NCBI GenBank assembly: GCA_964462295.1
Contig: CAYWXH010000006.1
Coordinates: 1-55,146 of the forward strand
DNA from: JALVIU01 sp964462295
Lineage (GTDB): Bacteria > Atribacterota > JALVIU01
DNA: 55,146 bases
Direction of reading: 5' to 3'
How positions within the stretch are numbered: the first letter of the stretch is position 1; each line of letters begins with the position of its first letter. Made by a program: the position numbers and the translations under genes. Below, in pieces: positions 26,400 through 33,982 of the stretch. The notes under the pieces are model-generated. The model saw nothing but the letters and a program-made list of their open reading frames with translations, was not told where the DNA came from and did not search any database.

Positions 26400-27662
26400 A
26401 TGTCTAAAGATGTAATAGCCTTCATTCTTGCAGGGGGCAAGGGTGGAAAACTTATAGTCCTTACAAGAAAGAGGGCAAAGGCAGCACTTCCTTATGGGGG
26501 AAAATATAGGGTTATAGATTTTACCCTAAGTAATTGTGTAAATTCAGGCATATTTGATATAGGCCTACTCACTCAATTTCGCCCTATGTCTCTTAATCAG
26601 CATATTGGTATAGGGAAACCATGGGACCTTGATAGATTAAGAGGCGGAATACAGATGTTTCAGCCTTATCTAAGAGATGAGGCATCTACATGGTATAGGG
26701 GAACTGCAGATGCTATCTATCAGAATATGGATTTCATAAATGATACTATGCCAGAAGATGTACTTGTACTATCAGGAGACCAAGTGTATAAGATGGATTA
26801 TTCGAAACTTATAAAATTTCATAGAGAGAGGGGGGCAAATATTACCCTATCTGTAACTTGGGTACCTGATGATCAAGCAAGAAGATTTGGAATGGTAGAG
26901 CTAGAGGGGAATAAGGTTGTCTCTTTTGAAGAAAAACCTGAACACCCTAAGAGTAATCTGGCATTTATGGGCATATACCTTTTTAAAAGAGAATTTCTTA
27001 CAGAAAGATTAGAGGAGATCATACAGGATGGAAGATATAGTCTTGTATTTGATATAGTTATGGAAAGTATCCTAAGAGATGAAGGAGTGTATGCATATAA
27101 CTTCTCTGGCTATTGGGAGGATATAGGCACTATAGAGTCTTATTATAATGCAAATATGGAGTTAGTAAAACCTCTCCCCAGATTTGACCTTTATGATAGA
27201 AACTGGATAATAAGAACAAAGAGTGAAGAAAAACCACCTGTAAAAGTAGGAAAAAATGCAAAGATTGTTCATAGTATAGTAGCAAATGGATGTATAGTAA
27301 ATGGGGAAGTTGTAAATTCTATATTATTCCCTGGTGTTTATGTTAGTGAAAATGCCAAAGTTGTAGATTCTATTGTTATGAATGATACCTATATCTCAGA
27401 GTTTTCTATAATAAATAAGGCTATACTAGATAAGGATATTTATGTAAATAAATATGTAATTATAGGAGAGGGAGATTATACGCCTAATGAAAAATACCCA
27501 ACCCTATCCTGTGGAATAACTACCATAGGAAAAGGGGCCCATATACCAGAAGGTACGAAAATAGGAAAGAACTGCCTTATAGATGCCTTTGTAGGAGCCC
27601 AAGATTTTCCTAGTAATATAATTCCTAGTGGGGTTAGTATATTAAAAGAAAAGGAGCTATAG
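26400..27662 (+). CDS. glgC: Glucose-1-phosphate adenylyltransferase (GlgC family)
   Basis: Makes ADP-glucose from ATP and glucose 1-phosphate for glycogen synthesis. The 420 residues have the nucleotidyltransferase domain (GGKYRVIDFTLSNCVNSGI, DFINDTMPEDVLVLSGDQVYKMDY, FEEKPEHPKSNLAFMGIY, YWEDIGTIESYYNANMEL) and a C-terminal left-handed beta-helix. The nucleotide-binding loop is odd: it reads AGGKGGKL, where most members have GGxGTRL or GGxGERL, and AKAALP replaces AKPAVP. Activity or allostery could differ. The last codons lie in a perfect palindrome. No other glycogen gene is present. Confidence 0.85.
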   Translation: MSKDVIAFILAGGKGGKLIVLTRKRAKAALPYGGKYRVIDFTLSNCVNSGIFDIGLLTQFRPMSLNQHIGIGKPWDLDRLRGGIQMFQPYLRDEASTWYRGTADAIYQNMDFINDTMPEDVLVLSGDQVYKMDYSKLIKFHRERGANITLSVTWVPDDQARRFGMVELEGNKVVSFEEKPEHPKSNLAFMGIYLFKREFLTERLEEIIQDGRYSLVFDIVMESILRDEGVYAYNFSGYWEDIGTIESYYNANMELVKPLPRFDLYDRNWIIRTKSEEKPPVKVGKNAKIVHSIVANGCIVNGEVVNSILFPGVYVSENAKVVDSIVMNDTYISEFSIINKAILDKDIYVNKYVIIGEGDYTPNEKYPTLSCGITTIGKGAHIPEGTKIGKNCLIDAFVGAQDFPSNIIPSGVSILKEKEL

Positions 27663-27685
27663 CTCCTTTTCTTTTAATATACTAA
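27634..27685. terminator. Perfect 52-bp palindrome; bidirectional terminator between glgC and tatA
   Basis: Two 26-base arms (27634-27659 and 27660-27685) are exact reverse complements with no spacer. The centre forms a GGAGC/GCTCC stem flanked by A-rich and T-rich tracts, so each strand reads as a Rho-independent terminator. The left arm encodes the last glgC residues and the right arm contains the tatA stop codon (27682-27684). Confidence 0.92.
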
Positions 27686-28023
27686 GTGTTTGCATTAATA
27701 TCTTCTTGTGTTATTGCCTCTTTATTCTCACCCTTTGATTCATCATATACAGTGGTATAAGGATTTTTTGTGATGGGCTTTTGAGTGTTTTCAGTTTTTG
27801 CTACATTAGGAGAGGTCTCTTTAGGGGGTTGAGGATTTGAAGCATTGGAAGTTGTAGGAGGTTCGTCGATATCGAATTCCTTTTTGATTTCATTAGTAGC
27901 TTTTTTAAATTCTCTTACTGATTTACCTATAGCTTTTCCCACCTCTGGTAGTTTACCTGGCCCAAATATTATAAGTGCTATTACAAGGATAAGTATAAGT
28001 TCTGGAAAACCTAAACCAAACAT
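27682..28023 (-). CDS. tatA: Twin-arginine translocase component TatA/TatE
   Basis: Pore-forming subunit of the Tat system, which exports folded proteins. The 113 residues show the short membrane helix (GFPELILILVIALIIFGPGKLPEVGKAIG), the amphipathic helix (SVREFKKATNEIKKEFDID) and a long Pro/Thr/Asn-rich tail. I choose ATG at 28023-28021, which follows GGGGTGA by five bases; a GTG at 28032 lies inside that ribosome site. No tatC is nearby. It converges with glgC. Confidence 0.93.
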   Translation of the reverse strand: MFGLGFPELILILVIALIIFGPGKLPEVGKAIGKSVREFKKATNEIKKEFDIDEPPTTSNASNPQPPKETSPNVAKTENTQKPITKNPYTTVYDESKGENKEAITQEDINANT

Positions 28024-28046
28024 AGAATTCACCCCGTTTTTTTATA

Positions 28047-28075
28047 ATAATACCACAAATGACTGAAAAATACAA
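28047..28075 (-). promoter_or_regulatory. Putative tatA promoter
   Basis: On the minus strand TTGTAT (28075-28070) and TATTAT (28052-28047) are 17 bases apart, 23 bases upstream of the tatA ATG. It is divergent from the aminotransferase promoter. Confidence 0.6.
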
Positions 28076-28094
28076 TAAATATTCAAAAATAGTA

Positions 28095-28123
28095 TTGTAA
28101 AAAAAAGAGGTATGTGTTAGAAT
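28095..28123 (+). promoter_or_regulatory. Putative promoter of the aminotransferase-serA operon
   Basis: TTGTAA (28095-28100) and TAGAAT (28118-28123) are separated by 17 bases. Transcription would begin near 28130, just before an 18-bp palindrome. Confidence 0.6.
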
Positions 28124-28135
28124 TATTACATAAAA

Positions 28136-28153
28136 GTGCAAAAATTTTTGCAC
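28136..28153. promoter_or_regulatory. Perfect 18-bp palindrome, possible operator
   Basis: GTGCAAAAATTTTTGCAC is its own reverse complement and lies a few bases after the predicted transcription start and 18 bases before the aminotransferase ATG. This suits a roadblock-type operator for a dimeric regulator; a short leader hairpin is the alternative. Confidence 0.6.
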
Positions 28154-28171
28154 AAATATAGGAGGCAAAAA

Positions 28172-29317
28172 ATGAGAGAATATTTGTTGATTCCGGGTCC
28201 AACTCCTTTACCTCAGGATGTTATTCAAGCAATGAATAAAAACATGATTTCCCATAGAAGTGAAGAATATGGTAAGCTTTTAGAATATATACTTTCTCAT
28301 ATAAAAAAGATCTTGGGAACGAAAAAAGATGTAATAATCTTTCCTTCTTCAGGAACAGGGGGTCTTGAGGCTTCAATAGTTAATCTATTTTCGCCTGGAG
28401 ATAAAGTTCTCTCACTCTCTTGTGGCCATTTTGGAGATAGATTCCTTGAAATAGCCAAGCGATTTGGATTAAGTATAGAAAAGATAGATACTAAGTGGGG
28501 AAAGACTCCTGATCCCCATAAACTATATGAAACAATAAAAAAGGCAGGAGATATAAAAGGGGTACTTGTTACCCATAATGAAACATCTACAGGTGTAACA
28601 GTTAATTTAGAAGAGATAGGAAATGTTTTAAAAGAATTTCCTGATGTATTGTACATAGTAGATGGAGTAAGTTCAGTGGGTGCAATCCCCATAGAGCAAG
28701 ATAAAAATGGTATAGATGTAGTTATAACAGCTTCACAAAAGGCCCTTATGACACCCCCTGGAATCTCTTTAGTCTCCTTATCTGAGAAGGCATTAGAAAG
28801 AACAAAAGAAGCTAGATTACCCAGATATTATTTTGATTTTCAACTTGCACTTACATACCAGAATAAAGATATACCTCAGAATCCATATACCCCTCCTATA
28901 TCGTTAATTTATGGTCTCCATAAGGCCCTTATGTTAATAGAAGAAGAGGGGTTATCCAATAGGTTTAGGCGACATAGAATAATGAGAGATATGGTAAGAA
29001 GAGGACTTTCTTCTTTGGGATTGGAGCTTGTTGCAGATGACAAAGATGCCTCTTTTACTGTTACAGCTTCTTTTGTTCCCTATGGAGAGGATGAGAAAAT
29101 TATAAAAATACTTAAAGAAAAATATAGTATTACGATAAGCGGGGGGCAGGGAATGTTTAAAGGAAGGCTAATCCGTATAGGACATATGGGGGCAACAACT
29201 TATAGCGATATTTTATATTTTCTCTCTTCAATAGAAAAAATATTAGAAGGAAAAGAAGGTATTGCCCTTTATCCTGCCCAGAAAGTATTAAGAGAAATGG
29301 AGGAGAGTGATGTATAA
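28172..29317 (+). CDS. Class V aminotransferase (serine-pyruvate / alanine-glyoxylate / phosphoserine type)
   Basis: PLP enzyme of 381 residues. The start YLLIPGPTPLPQDVIQAM, FPSSGTGGLEASIVNLFSPGD, VDGVSSVGAIPI and the PLP lysine Lys190 in ASQKALMTPPG are typical of the serine-glyoxylate/serine-pyruvate group. It overlaps serA by 8 bases. In Thermotoga-like and clostridial genomes such a pair makes serine, so the likely reaction is 3-phosphohydroxypyruvate to phosphoserine; glyoxylate to glycine is possible and would link to the gcv genes. ATG 28172 follows AGGAGGC; an upstream TTG at 28136 lies inside the palindrome and is rejected. Confidence 0.85.
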   Translation: MREYLLIPGPTPLPQDVIQAMNKNMISHRSEEYGKLLEYILSHIKKILGTKKDVIIFPSSGTGGLEASIVNLFSPGDKVLSLSCGHFGDRFLEIAKRFGLSIEKIDTKWGKTPDPHKLYETIKKAGDIKGVLVTHNETSTGVTVNLEEIGNVLKEFPDVLYIVDGVSSVGAIPIEQDKNGIDVVITASQKALMTPPGISLVSLSEKALERTKEARLPRYYFDFQLALTYQNKDIPQNPYTPPISLIYGLHKALMLIEEEGLSNRFRRHRIMRDMVRRGLSSLGLELVADDKDASFTVTASFVPYGEDEKIIKILKEKYSITISGGQGMFKGRLIRIGHMGATTYSDILYFLSSIEKILEGKEGIALYPAQKVLREMEESDV

Positions 29318-30899
29318 GATTCTTATAAAAGAGAAAATTTCTGATGTAGCTATATCTTATCTTAATGAAAGGGCAAATGTGGTATTGGGATATGATTTTG
29401 ATAGAAAAAAATTTTTAGAGGAGCTTAAAGATGCCCATGCACTTATTGTAAGAAGTGGCACTAGGGTAACAGAGGATATACTTTCTACTGCAAAAAACTT
29501 AAAAGTTGTGGGACGGGCAGGAACTGGTGTAGATAATATAGATATAGAGGCTGCTACAAAACGGGGAATAATTGTGGTAAATACCCCTGATAGTAATACT
29601 ATTTCTGCAGCTGAACATACTTTAGCCCTTATTTTTGCATTACTTCGAAACATTCCTCAGGCATATCTTTCTATGAAAGAGGGAAAGTGGGATAGAAAAA
29701 AATTCCAAGGAAAAGAGCTAACGGGAAAAACTCTTGGGGTAATAGGACTTGGAAGAATTGGATATGAGGTTTCTGTAAGGGCAAAAGGTTTAAAAATGGA
29801 AGTTATCGCATATGATCCCTATATACCTGATAAAAGATTTGAAAGCGCTGGGATAAAACGTGCTAAAGACTTGAAGGAACTTCTCTCTTCCTCAGATATA
29901 GTTACCATTCACGTACCAAAAACTAAAAATAGGCCTGAGGTAATAGGTGAGGAGGAATTTCAATACATAAAAGAAGGGGTATATCTTATAAATTGTGCAA
30001 GGGGAGGTCTTATAAATGAAGAGCTATTGTATAAATATTTGAAAAGTGGGAAGGTAAAGGGGGCTGCATTAGATGTATTTTCCAAAGAACCACCTGATAG
30101 AAGTGATTTATTTGATTTACCAAATGTGATTTATACTCCTCACCTTGGTGCATCTACAAGTGAGGCACAATATAGGGCAGGACTTAGTATCGCAAAATCT
30201 GTACTCGATATTCTAAACGGTAAATTTGCACCCCATATTGTTAATATCCCACATCCTGGGGAAAATATTGAAGAAATAAAAGATTTTATAAGACTTGCTG
30301 AGGTTATGGGGGAGCTTTTTGTGCAGATAAGTAGAATGCCTGTAGATGAAATTACAATAGAATATATGGGAGATTTTGTAGAAGAAAATACATCTATAAT
30401 AGGTAGGTTTTTCTTAAAAGAATTTCTAAGACCTATAGTTCAGGATATAGTAAATTATGTAAATTCTCCCTTAATTGCAAAACGAAGAGGTATAAATGTA
30501 AAAGAGGTGAAAAATCCTGCATCCAAAAATTATAAAAACCTTATAAAGATTGTAGGAACCTCTGGAAATACGCATAATACCCTTGCCGGAACTGTTTTGG
30601 AGGGGGGAGATTTAAGGATCGTGATGATAGATGATTACCCAATAGATCTAACACCTTCTTCCAATATGTTAGTAGTTACCAATATGGATAAACCTGGTAT
30701 GATAGGAAAAGTAGGCACAATATTGGGGAAACATCACATAAATATAGCAGGCTTAAGACTTGGGAGAATTATCAAAGGTGATATGGCAAAGATTGTTTTA
30801 AACCTTGATGATGAAGTACCTAGAGATGTTATATTAGAGATAACAGAACAGGAAGGTATAGTAGATGCTATATTTGTGAAACTAAAAAATACTTTATAA
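29310..30899 (+). CDS. serA: D-3-phosphoglycerate dehydrogenase (long form)
   Basis: Oxidises 3-phosphoglycerate to phosphohydroxypyruvate, the first step of serine synthesis. The 529 residues comprise the catalytic and NAD-binding domains (VVGRAGTGVDNIDIEAA, GKTLGVIGLGRIGYEV, INCARGGLINEELL, PHLGASTSEAQ), an intervening allosteric substrate-binding domain (about 320-450) and a C-terminal ACT domain (NMLVVTNMDKPGMIGKVGTIL), the usual seat of serine feedback. ATG 29310 is preferred over GTG 29307 by spacing from GGAGGAG. Its 3' end overlaps the convergent hydrolase gene by 6 bases. Confidence 0.95.
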   Translation: MYKILIKEKISDVAISYLNERANVVLGYDFDRKKFLEELKDAHALIVRSGTRVTEDILSTAKNLKVVGRAGTGVDNIDIEAATKRGIIVVNTPDSNTISAAEHTLALIFALLRNIPQAYLSMKEGKWDRKKFQGKELTGKTLGVIGLGRIGYEVSVRAKGLKMEVIAYDPYIPDKRFESAGIKRAKDLKELLSSSDIVTIHVPKTKNRPEVIGEEEFQYIKEGVYLINCARGGLINEELLYKYLKSGKVKGAALDVFSKEPPDRSDLFDLPNVIYTPHLGASTSEAQYRAGLSIAKSVLDILNGKFAPHIVNIPHPGENIEEIKDFIRLAEVMGELFVQISRMPVDEITIEYMGDFVEENTSIIGRFFLKEFLRPIVQDIVNYVNSPLIAKRRGINVKEVKNPASKNYKNLIKIVGTSGNTHNTLAGTVLEGGDLRIVMIDDYPIDLTPSSNMLVVTNMDKPGMIGKVGTILGKHHINIAGLRLGRIIKGDMAKIVLNLDDEVPRDVILEITEQEGIVDAIFVKLKNTL

Positions 30900-31688
30900 A
30901 AATAATTCCATTCCATCATATGCAGAAATCACTTCTATTTTTGTTTTATTTGATATCTCTTGTGCGATTTTTATAGGGTTCTGAGTAATAAGGGTGGTTC
31001 CAAAATGTGTTAAAATAACCTTTTTTGGTCTTATAATATCTATTATATTGTATACATCTTCTACTGATAGATGAAATATGTGAGTTTTACTCTCAGGGAG
31101 TAAGACATTTAGAATAACTATATCTCCCTTGTAGGAGGCTATTATATCTTCTCTAAATTTGGTATCTGTAATAAAAGAGATAGTCTCCTTTTTGTAGTTA
31201 ATTTTTATGCCATAGTTTTCTATTTTCTCCTCTTTGTCATGATACATCTTTTTGCCTGTTTCAAATGTGATATCCCCTATTTTATATCTGGAATTTTCTT
31301 TAAGTACCTCTATTTTCTCAGGAAATTCTCTAAGATACTTAAGGATTACAGGGTCTCCATTTAGTGCATCTTGTGGTGCAAATACTTTACCCCTTTTTCT
31401 CCTTCCTCCATGCGTCATTGCTTCAATCATAACATTTATATCCCCAGAATGGTCAAGGTGTTTATGGGAAAGGATGATGCCATCAAGTTTTTCTAAATTT
31501 ATACCCCTTCTTCTTGACCATAGGAGTGCCCCGGGCCCTGGATCAAAGTATAGTTTAGTATCTCCAATAGAGATCCAGAGCCCTCCTGTAGAGCGCATCT
31601 GAGTTATCATGGTAAACCTTGCTCCTCCTGTGCCTATAAATGCTATTTTGTCTTTATTGTCATCTATTATTTTTTTTATCCTTCCCAT
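30894..31688 (-). CDS. Metallo-beta-lactamase-fold hydrolase
   Basis: 264-residue MBL-superfamily protein of unspecified substrate. Metal ligands are visible as SHKHLDHSGD (His75, His77, Asp79, His80), followed by ITDTKF and KVILTHFGTTL near the end; the glycine-rich IGTGGARFTM is at the start. It resembles RNase Z-like or cyclic-nucleotide-hydrolase-like members of general MBL type. No ribosome site precedes the ATG and a TATAAT sits only 6 bases upstream, so the mRNA may be leaderless. It diverges from tetR. Confidence 0.82.
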   Translation of the reverse strand: MGRIKKIIDDNKDKIAFIGTGGARFTMITQMRSTGGLWISIGDTKLYFDPGPGALLWSRRRGINLEKLDGIILSHKHLDHSGDINVMIEAMTHGGRRKRGKVFAPQDALNGDPVILKYLREFPEKIEVLKENSRYKIGDITFETGKKMYHDKEEKIENYGIKINYKKETISFITDTKFREDIIASYKGDIVILNVLLPESKTHIFHLSVEDVYNIIDIIRPKKVILTHFGTTLITQNPIKIAQEISNKTKIEVISAYDGMELFL

Positions 31689-31694
31689 AACACA

Positions 31695-31700
31695 ATTATA
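31695..31700 (-). promoter_or_regulatory. TATAAT box close to the hydrolase ATG
   Basis: On the minus strand TATAAT (31700-31695) ends 6 bases before the ATG at 31688, so transcription would begin at or next to the start codon. No good -35 lies 17 bases upstream. Confidence 0.4.
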
Positions 31701-31731
31701 GCATAGAGGAGAAAATTTTTTTAAAAAGGTA

Positions 31732-31760
31732 TTGACATTCTACCGACTGGTAGGTAAAAT
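31732..31760 (+). promoter_or_regulatory. tetR promoter with internal TetR-type operator
   Basis: TTGACA (31732-31737) and TAAAAT (31755-31760) have an ideal 17-base spacer. Inside the spacer is an inverted repeat, CTACC (31740-31744), GACT, GGTAG (31749-31753), resembling operators of AcrR/TetR regulators. Binding would block RNA polymerase, giving autoregulation of tetR and the radical SAM gene. Confidence 0.82.
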
Positions 31761-31779
31761 AATAACAGAGGTGAGGATA

Positions 31780-32382
31780 TTGAAAAATACAAAAAGGGCG
31801 ATAATCCAAATTGCACAAAAACTTTTTTCAGAGAAAAGTTACCACAAGGTCTCTATGGATGAGCTTGCGAAGGCCCTGAATTTAAAAAAACCTACTCTTT
31901 ATTATTATTTTAAAGGAAAGAAAGAACTTTTCTTTTCAATATGGAAAGAGAGTTTTGAGAGTCTTGAGGAATATATATTTACTAGAGTAGATAAGAAAGA
32001 TACCCCATATGAAAAACTCGAGGAGTTTATAAAGGCTCACCTTGATTTTATAGAGAAACATAGAGAACTTTTTTTAATTTTGTATAGAGAAAGATTTGAC
32101 TTTTTAAACATAGGAGAGCTTAAGGAGAATTTAAGTCTTAGCTTGGGTCAGGATTTTGCAAAGTTTATGAAAAGACTTAGGGAGGTGATAGAGGAGGGGC
32201 AGAAGATAAATATTTTTAAGACATCAGGTGATCCACTTGATATTGCTTATTATCTACTAGGTATAATCTATATTACTGCATGGAGATGGTTAGCTGGTGA
32301 AATAGATGATCTTTCTTCACAAAGTAATGCAATTACATCTGTCTTTACTGAAGGTCTTTTTTCTCGAGAAAATAGGAGGTGA
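31780..32382 (+). CDS. TetR/AcrR family transcriptional regulator
   Basis: 200-residue regulator. The N-terminal helix-turn-helix (MDELAKALNLKKPTLYYYFKGKKEL, about 26-50) is classic, and the rest is a helical ligand-binding and dimerisation domain. The start is TTG 31780, six bases after GAGGTGAGG; in-frame codons further upstream (GTG 31771, TTG 31732) lie in the ribosome site and in the -35 box. An operator sits in its own promoter. The radical SAM gene begins 6 bases after its stop and is the probable target. Confidence 0.92.
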   Translation: MKNTKRAIIQIAQKLFSEKSYHKVSMDELAKALNLKKPTLYYYFKGKKELFFSIWKESFESLEEYIFTRVDKKDTPYEKLEEFIKAHLDFIEKHRELFLILYRERFDFLNIGELKENLSLSLGQDFAKFMKRLREVIEEGQKINIFKTSGDPLDIAYYLLGIIYITAWRWLAGEIDDLSSQSNAITSVFTEGLFSRENRR

Positions 32383-32388
32383 GCGAAA

Positions 32389-33858
32389 ATGGCAAGAAAA
32401 GAGAGTTTGGTTGATAAAAGCACAAGGGTACTCCTACAAAAGGCTATACAAGGTATTGCAAATAGATCTGAAAAACAGCTATTTACTATGTTAAATCTAT
32501 TAAGTAAAATTGCTCCAGACAAGGATCATAAACAGGTACTTGAATCTATAGCACGGGGTTTTAAGGATGGAAATACATCTTTTTATAAAACTATCCTAAG
32601 AATGCTTAAAGTGGCACATCCTGAGGTCGTTAAAAAGATTATAAATAATCTTATACTAAATGAGATGTTTTTTGGGAATAAGTGGAGAACTCAGTGGAAA
32701 AAGGATAACAATCTACACCCACCTGTATTTTTGGTAATAAGTCCTACCTATGCTTGTAATTTAAATTGTAAAGGTTGCTATGCAGGTCTTTATGGGAATA
32801 GGTATCGTCTCGAATATGAACTTGTTCAGAGAATAATAAGAGAAGCTAATGATATGGGTATATATTTCTTCACCATATCAGGAGGTGAGCCATTTTTCTG
32901 GAGAGATCTATTTAGAATGCTTGAAGAATTCAATGACTCCTATTTCCTAATTTATACCAATGGTACACTTATTAATAAAGATACAGCTCATCGTCTTGCA
33001 GAGTTAGGCAATGCAACACCTGCAATATCTGTTGAAGGATATGAAGAACAGACAGACTATAGAAGAGGAAAAGGTGTGTTTAAAAAGATTATGGAGGCAA
33101 TGGATAACCTAAGAGAAGCAGGTGTAATATTTGGTGCATCTATTACTCATACATCTGTAAATCATGAGATTATAACAAGCGATGAATTTTGGGATATGTT
33201 AATAGATAAAGGAGTTGCCTATTCTTGGATTTTCCAATTAGTCCCTGTAGGAAAAGACGCAGATGATATAAATTATATGCCTACTCCGCAACAAAGACTT
33301 GAAAGATATGAAGCAATTACAAGAGTAAGAAATACAAAACCTATTATGATAGCAGATTTCTGGAATGATGGTGCATATGTAAATGGTTGTCTTGCAGGTG
33401 GTGCAAAATACCTCCATATAGATGCGAAGGGATATGTAGAACCATGTGTATTTGCACATTTTGCAGTAGATAATATAAGAGATAAAAGTTTGAAAGAGGT
33501 ATTACAAGCCCCATTCTTTAAAGCTATAAGGAAGATAAACCCATACACTAAAAATCTCCTTGCCCCATGTATGATAATAGATCATCCTACAATACTTCGT
33601 TCTTTTGTTAAAAAGTATGGTGCCGTACCTACACACGATGGAGCAGAGACTATTCTTACCACTATAAAGGATGAGGTTGATAGAAGGGCAAAAGAGTGGG
33701 AGAGAATTTCAAGACCCGTATGGGAGAGAGATTTTGGTAGCAAAGGCTTTAAAGCTACCTTTGGTGTATATTGTGTAGAAAAAGGGCCTGTTTTACCAAA
33801 AGAAGAAAATAAAGAATCGTCCTCTAAAAAGACAGAAGAAAAGAGCGCGGCTACTTAG
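32389..33858 (+). CDS. Radical SAM protein co-regulated with TetR
   Basis: 489-residue radical SAM enzyme. A helical N-terminal domain of about 100 residues precedes the 4Fe-4S motif C123-N-L-N-C127-K-G-C130-Y. SGGEPFFW and the rest of a partial barrel follow, then a SPASM-like end with Cys in VNGCLAGG, YVEPCVFAHF and LAPCMI. The tail is charged and Lys/Glu/Ser-rich. Reaction and substrate are unknown to me. The operon with a TetR repressor suggests a response to a membrane-active or small hydrophobic signal. A terminator directly follows. Confidence 0.88.
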   Translation: MARKESLVDKSTRVLLQKAIQGIANRSEKQLFTMLNLLSKIAPDKDHKQVLESIARGFKDGNTSFYKTILRMLKVAHPEVVKKIINNLILNEMFFGNKWRTQWKKDNNLHPPVFLVISPTYACNLNCKGCYAGLYGNRYRLEYELVQRIIREANDMGIYFFTISGGEPFFWRDLFRMLEEFNDSYFLIYTNGTLINKDTAHRLAELGNATPAISVEGYEEQTDYRRGKGVFKKIMEAMDNLREAGVIFGASITHTSVNHEIITSDEFWDMLIDKGVAYSWIFQLVPVGKDADDINYMPTPQQRLERYEAITRVRNTKPIMIADFWNDGAYVNGCLAGGAKYLHIDAKGYVEPCVFAHFAVDNIRDKSLKEVLQAPFFKAIRKINPYTKNLLAPCMIIDHPTILRSFVKKYGAVPTHDGAETILTTIKDEVDRRAKEWERISRPVWERDFGSKGFKATFGVYCVEKGPVLPKEENKESSSKKTEEKSAAT

Positions 33859-33875
33859 AATTTTAAGATTTTAAT

Positions 33876-33910
33876 AAAAAGGGCTATCTTGAATTAAGAT
33901 AGCCCTTTTT
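33876..33910 (+). terminator. Rho-independent terminator after the radical SAM gene
   Basis: A perfect 15-bp stem (33876-33890 with 33896-33910) encloses the loop GAATT, and the 3' arm ends in TTTTT, continuing into ATTTT. It closes the tetR-radical SAM operon. Confidence 0.93.
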
Positions 33911-33925
33911 ATTTTGCAAGCTATT

Positions 33926-33955
33926 TTCAAATTTGATTTTTTGTGTTATTATAAA
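33926..33955 (+). promoter_or_regulatory. Putative promoter for the TPR-folB operon
   Basis: TTCAAA (33926-33931) and TATAAA (33950-33955) with an 18-base spacer lie just after the terminator and before the TPR gene. The -10 is good, the -35 weak. Confidence 0.4.
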
Positions 33956-33982
33956 ATAAACAAACTATATGGGGTGGATGCA

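Noticed and set aside
31732..31779. Upstream TTG or GTG starts for tetR
   Set aside because: They lie in the -35 element and in the ribosome-binding site, which would put coding sequence over the promoter and operator.
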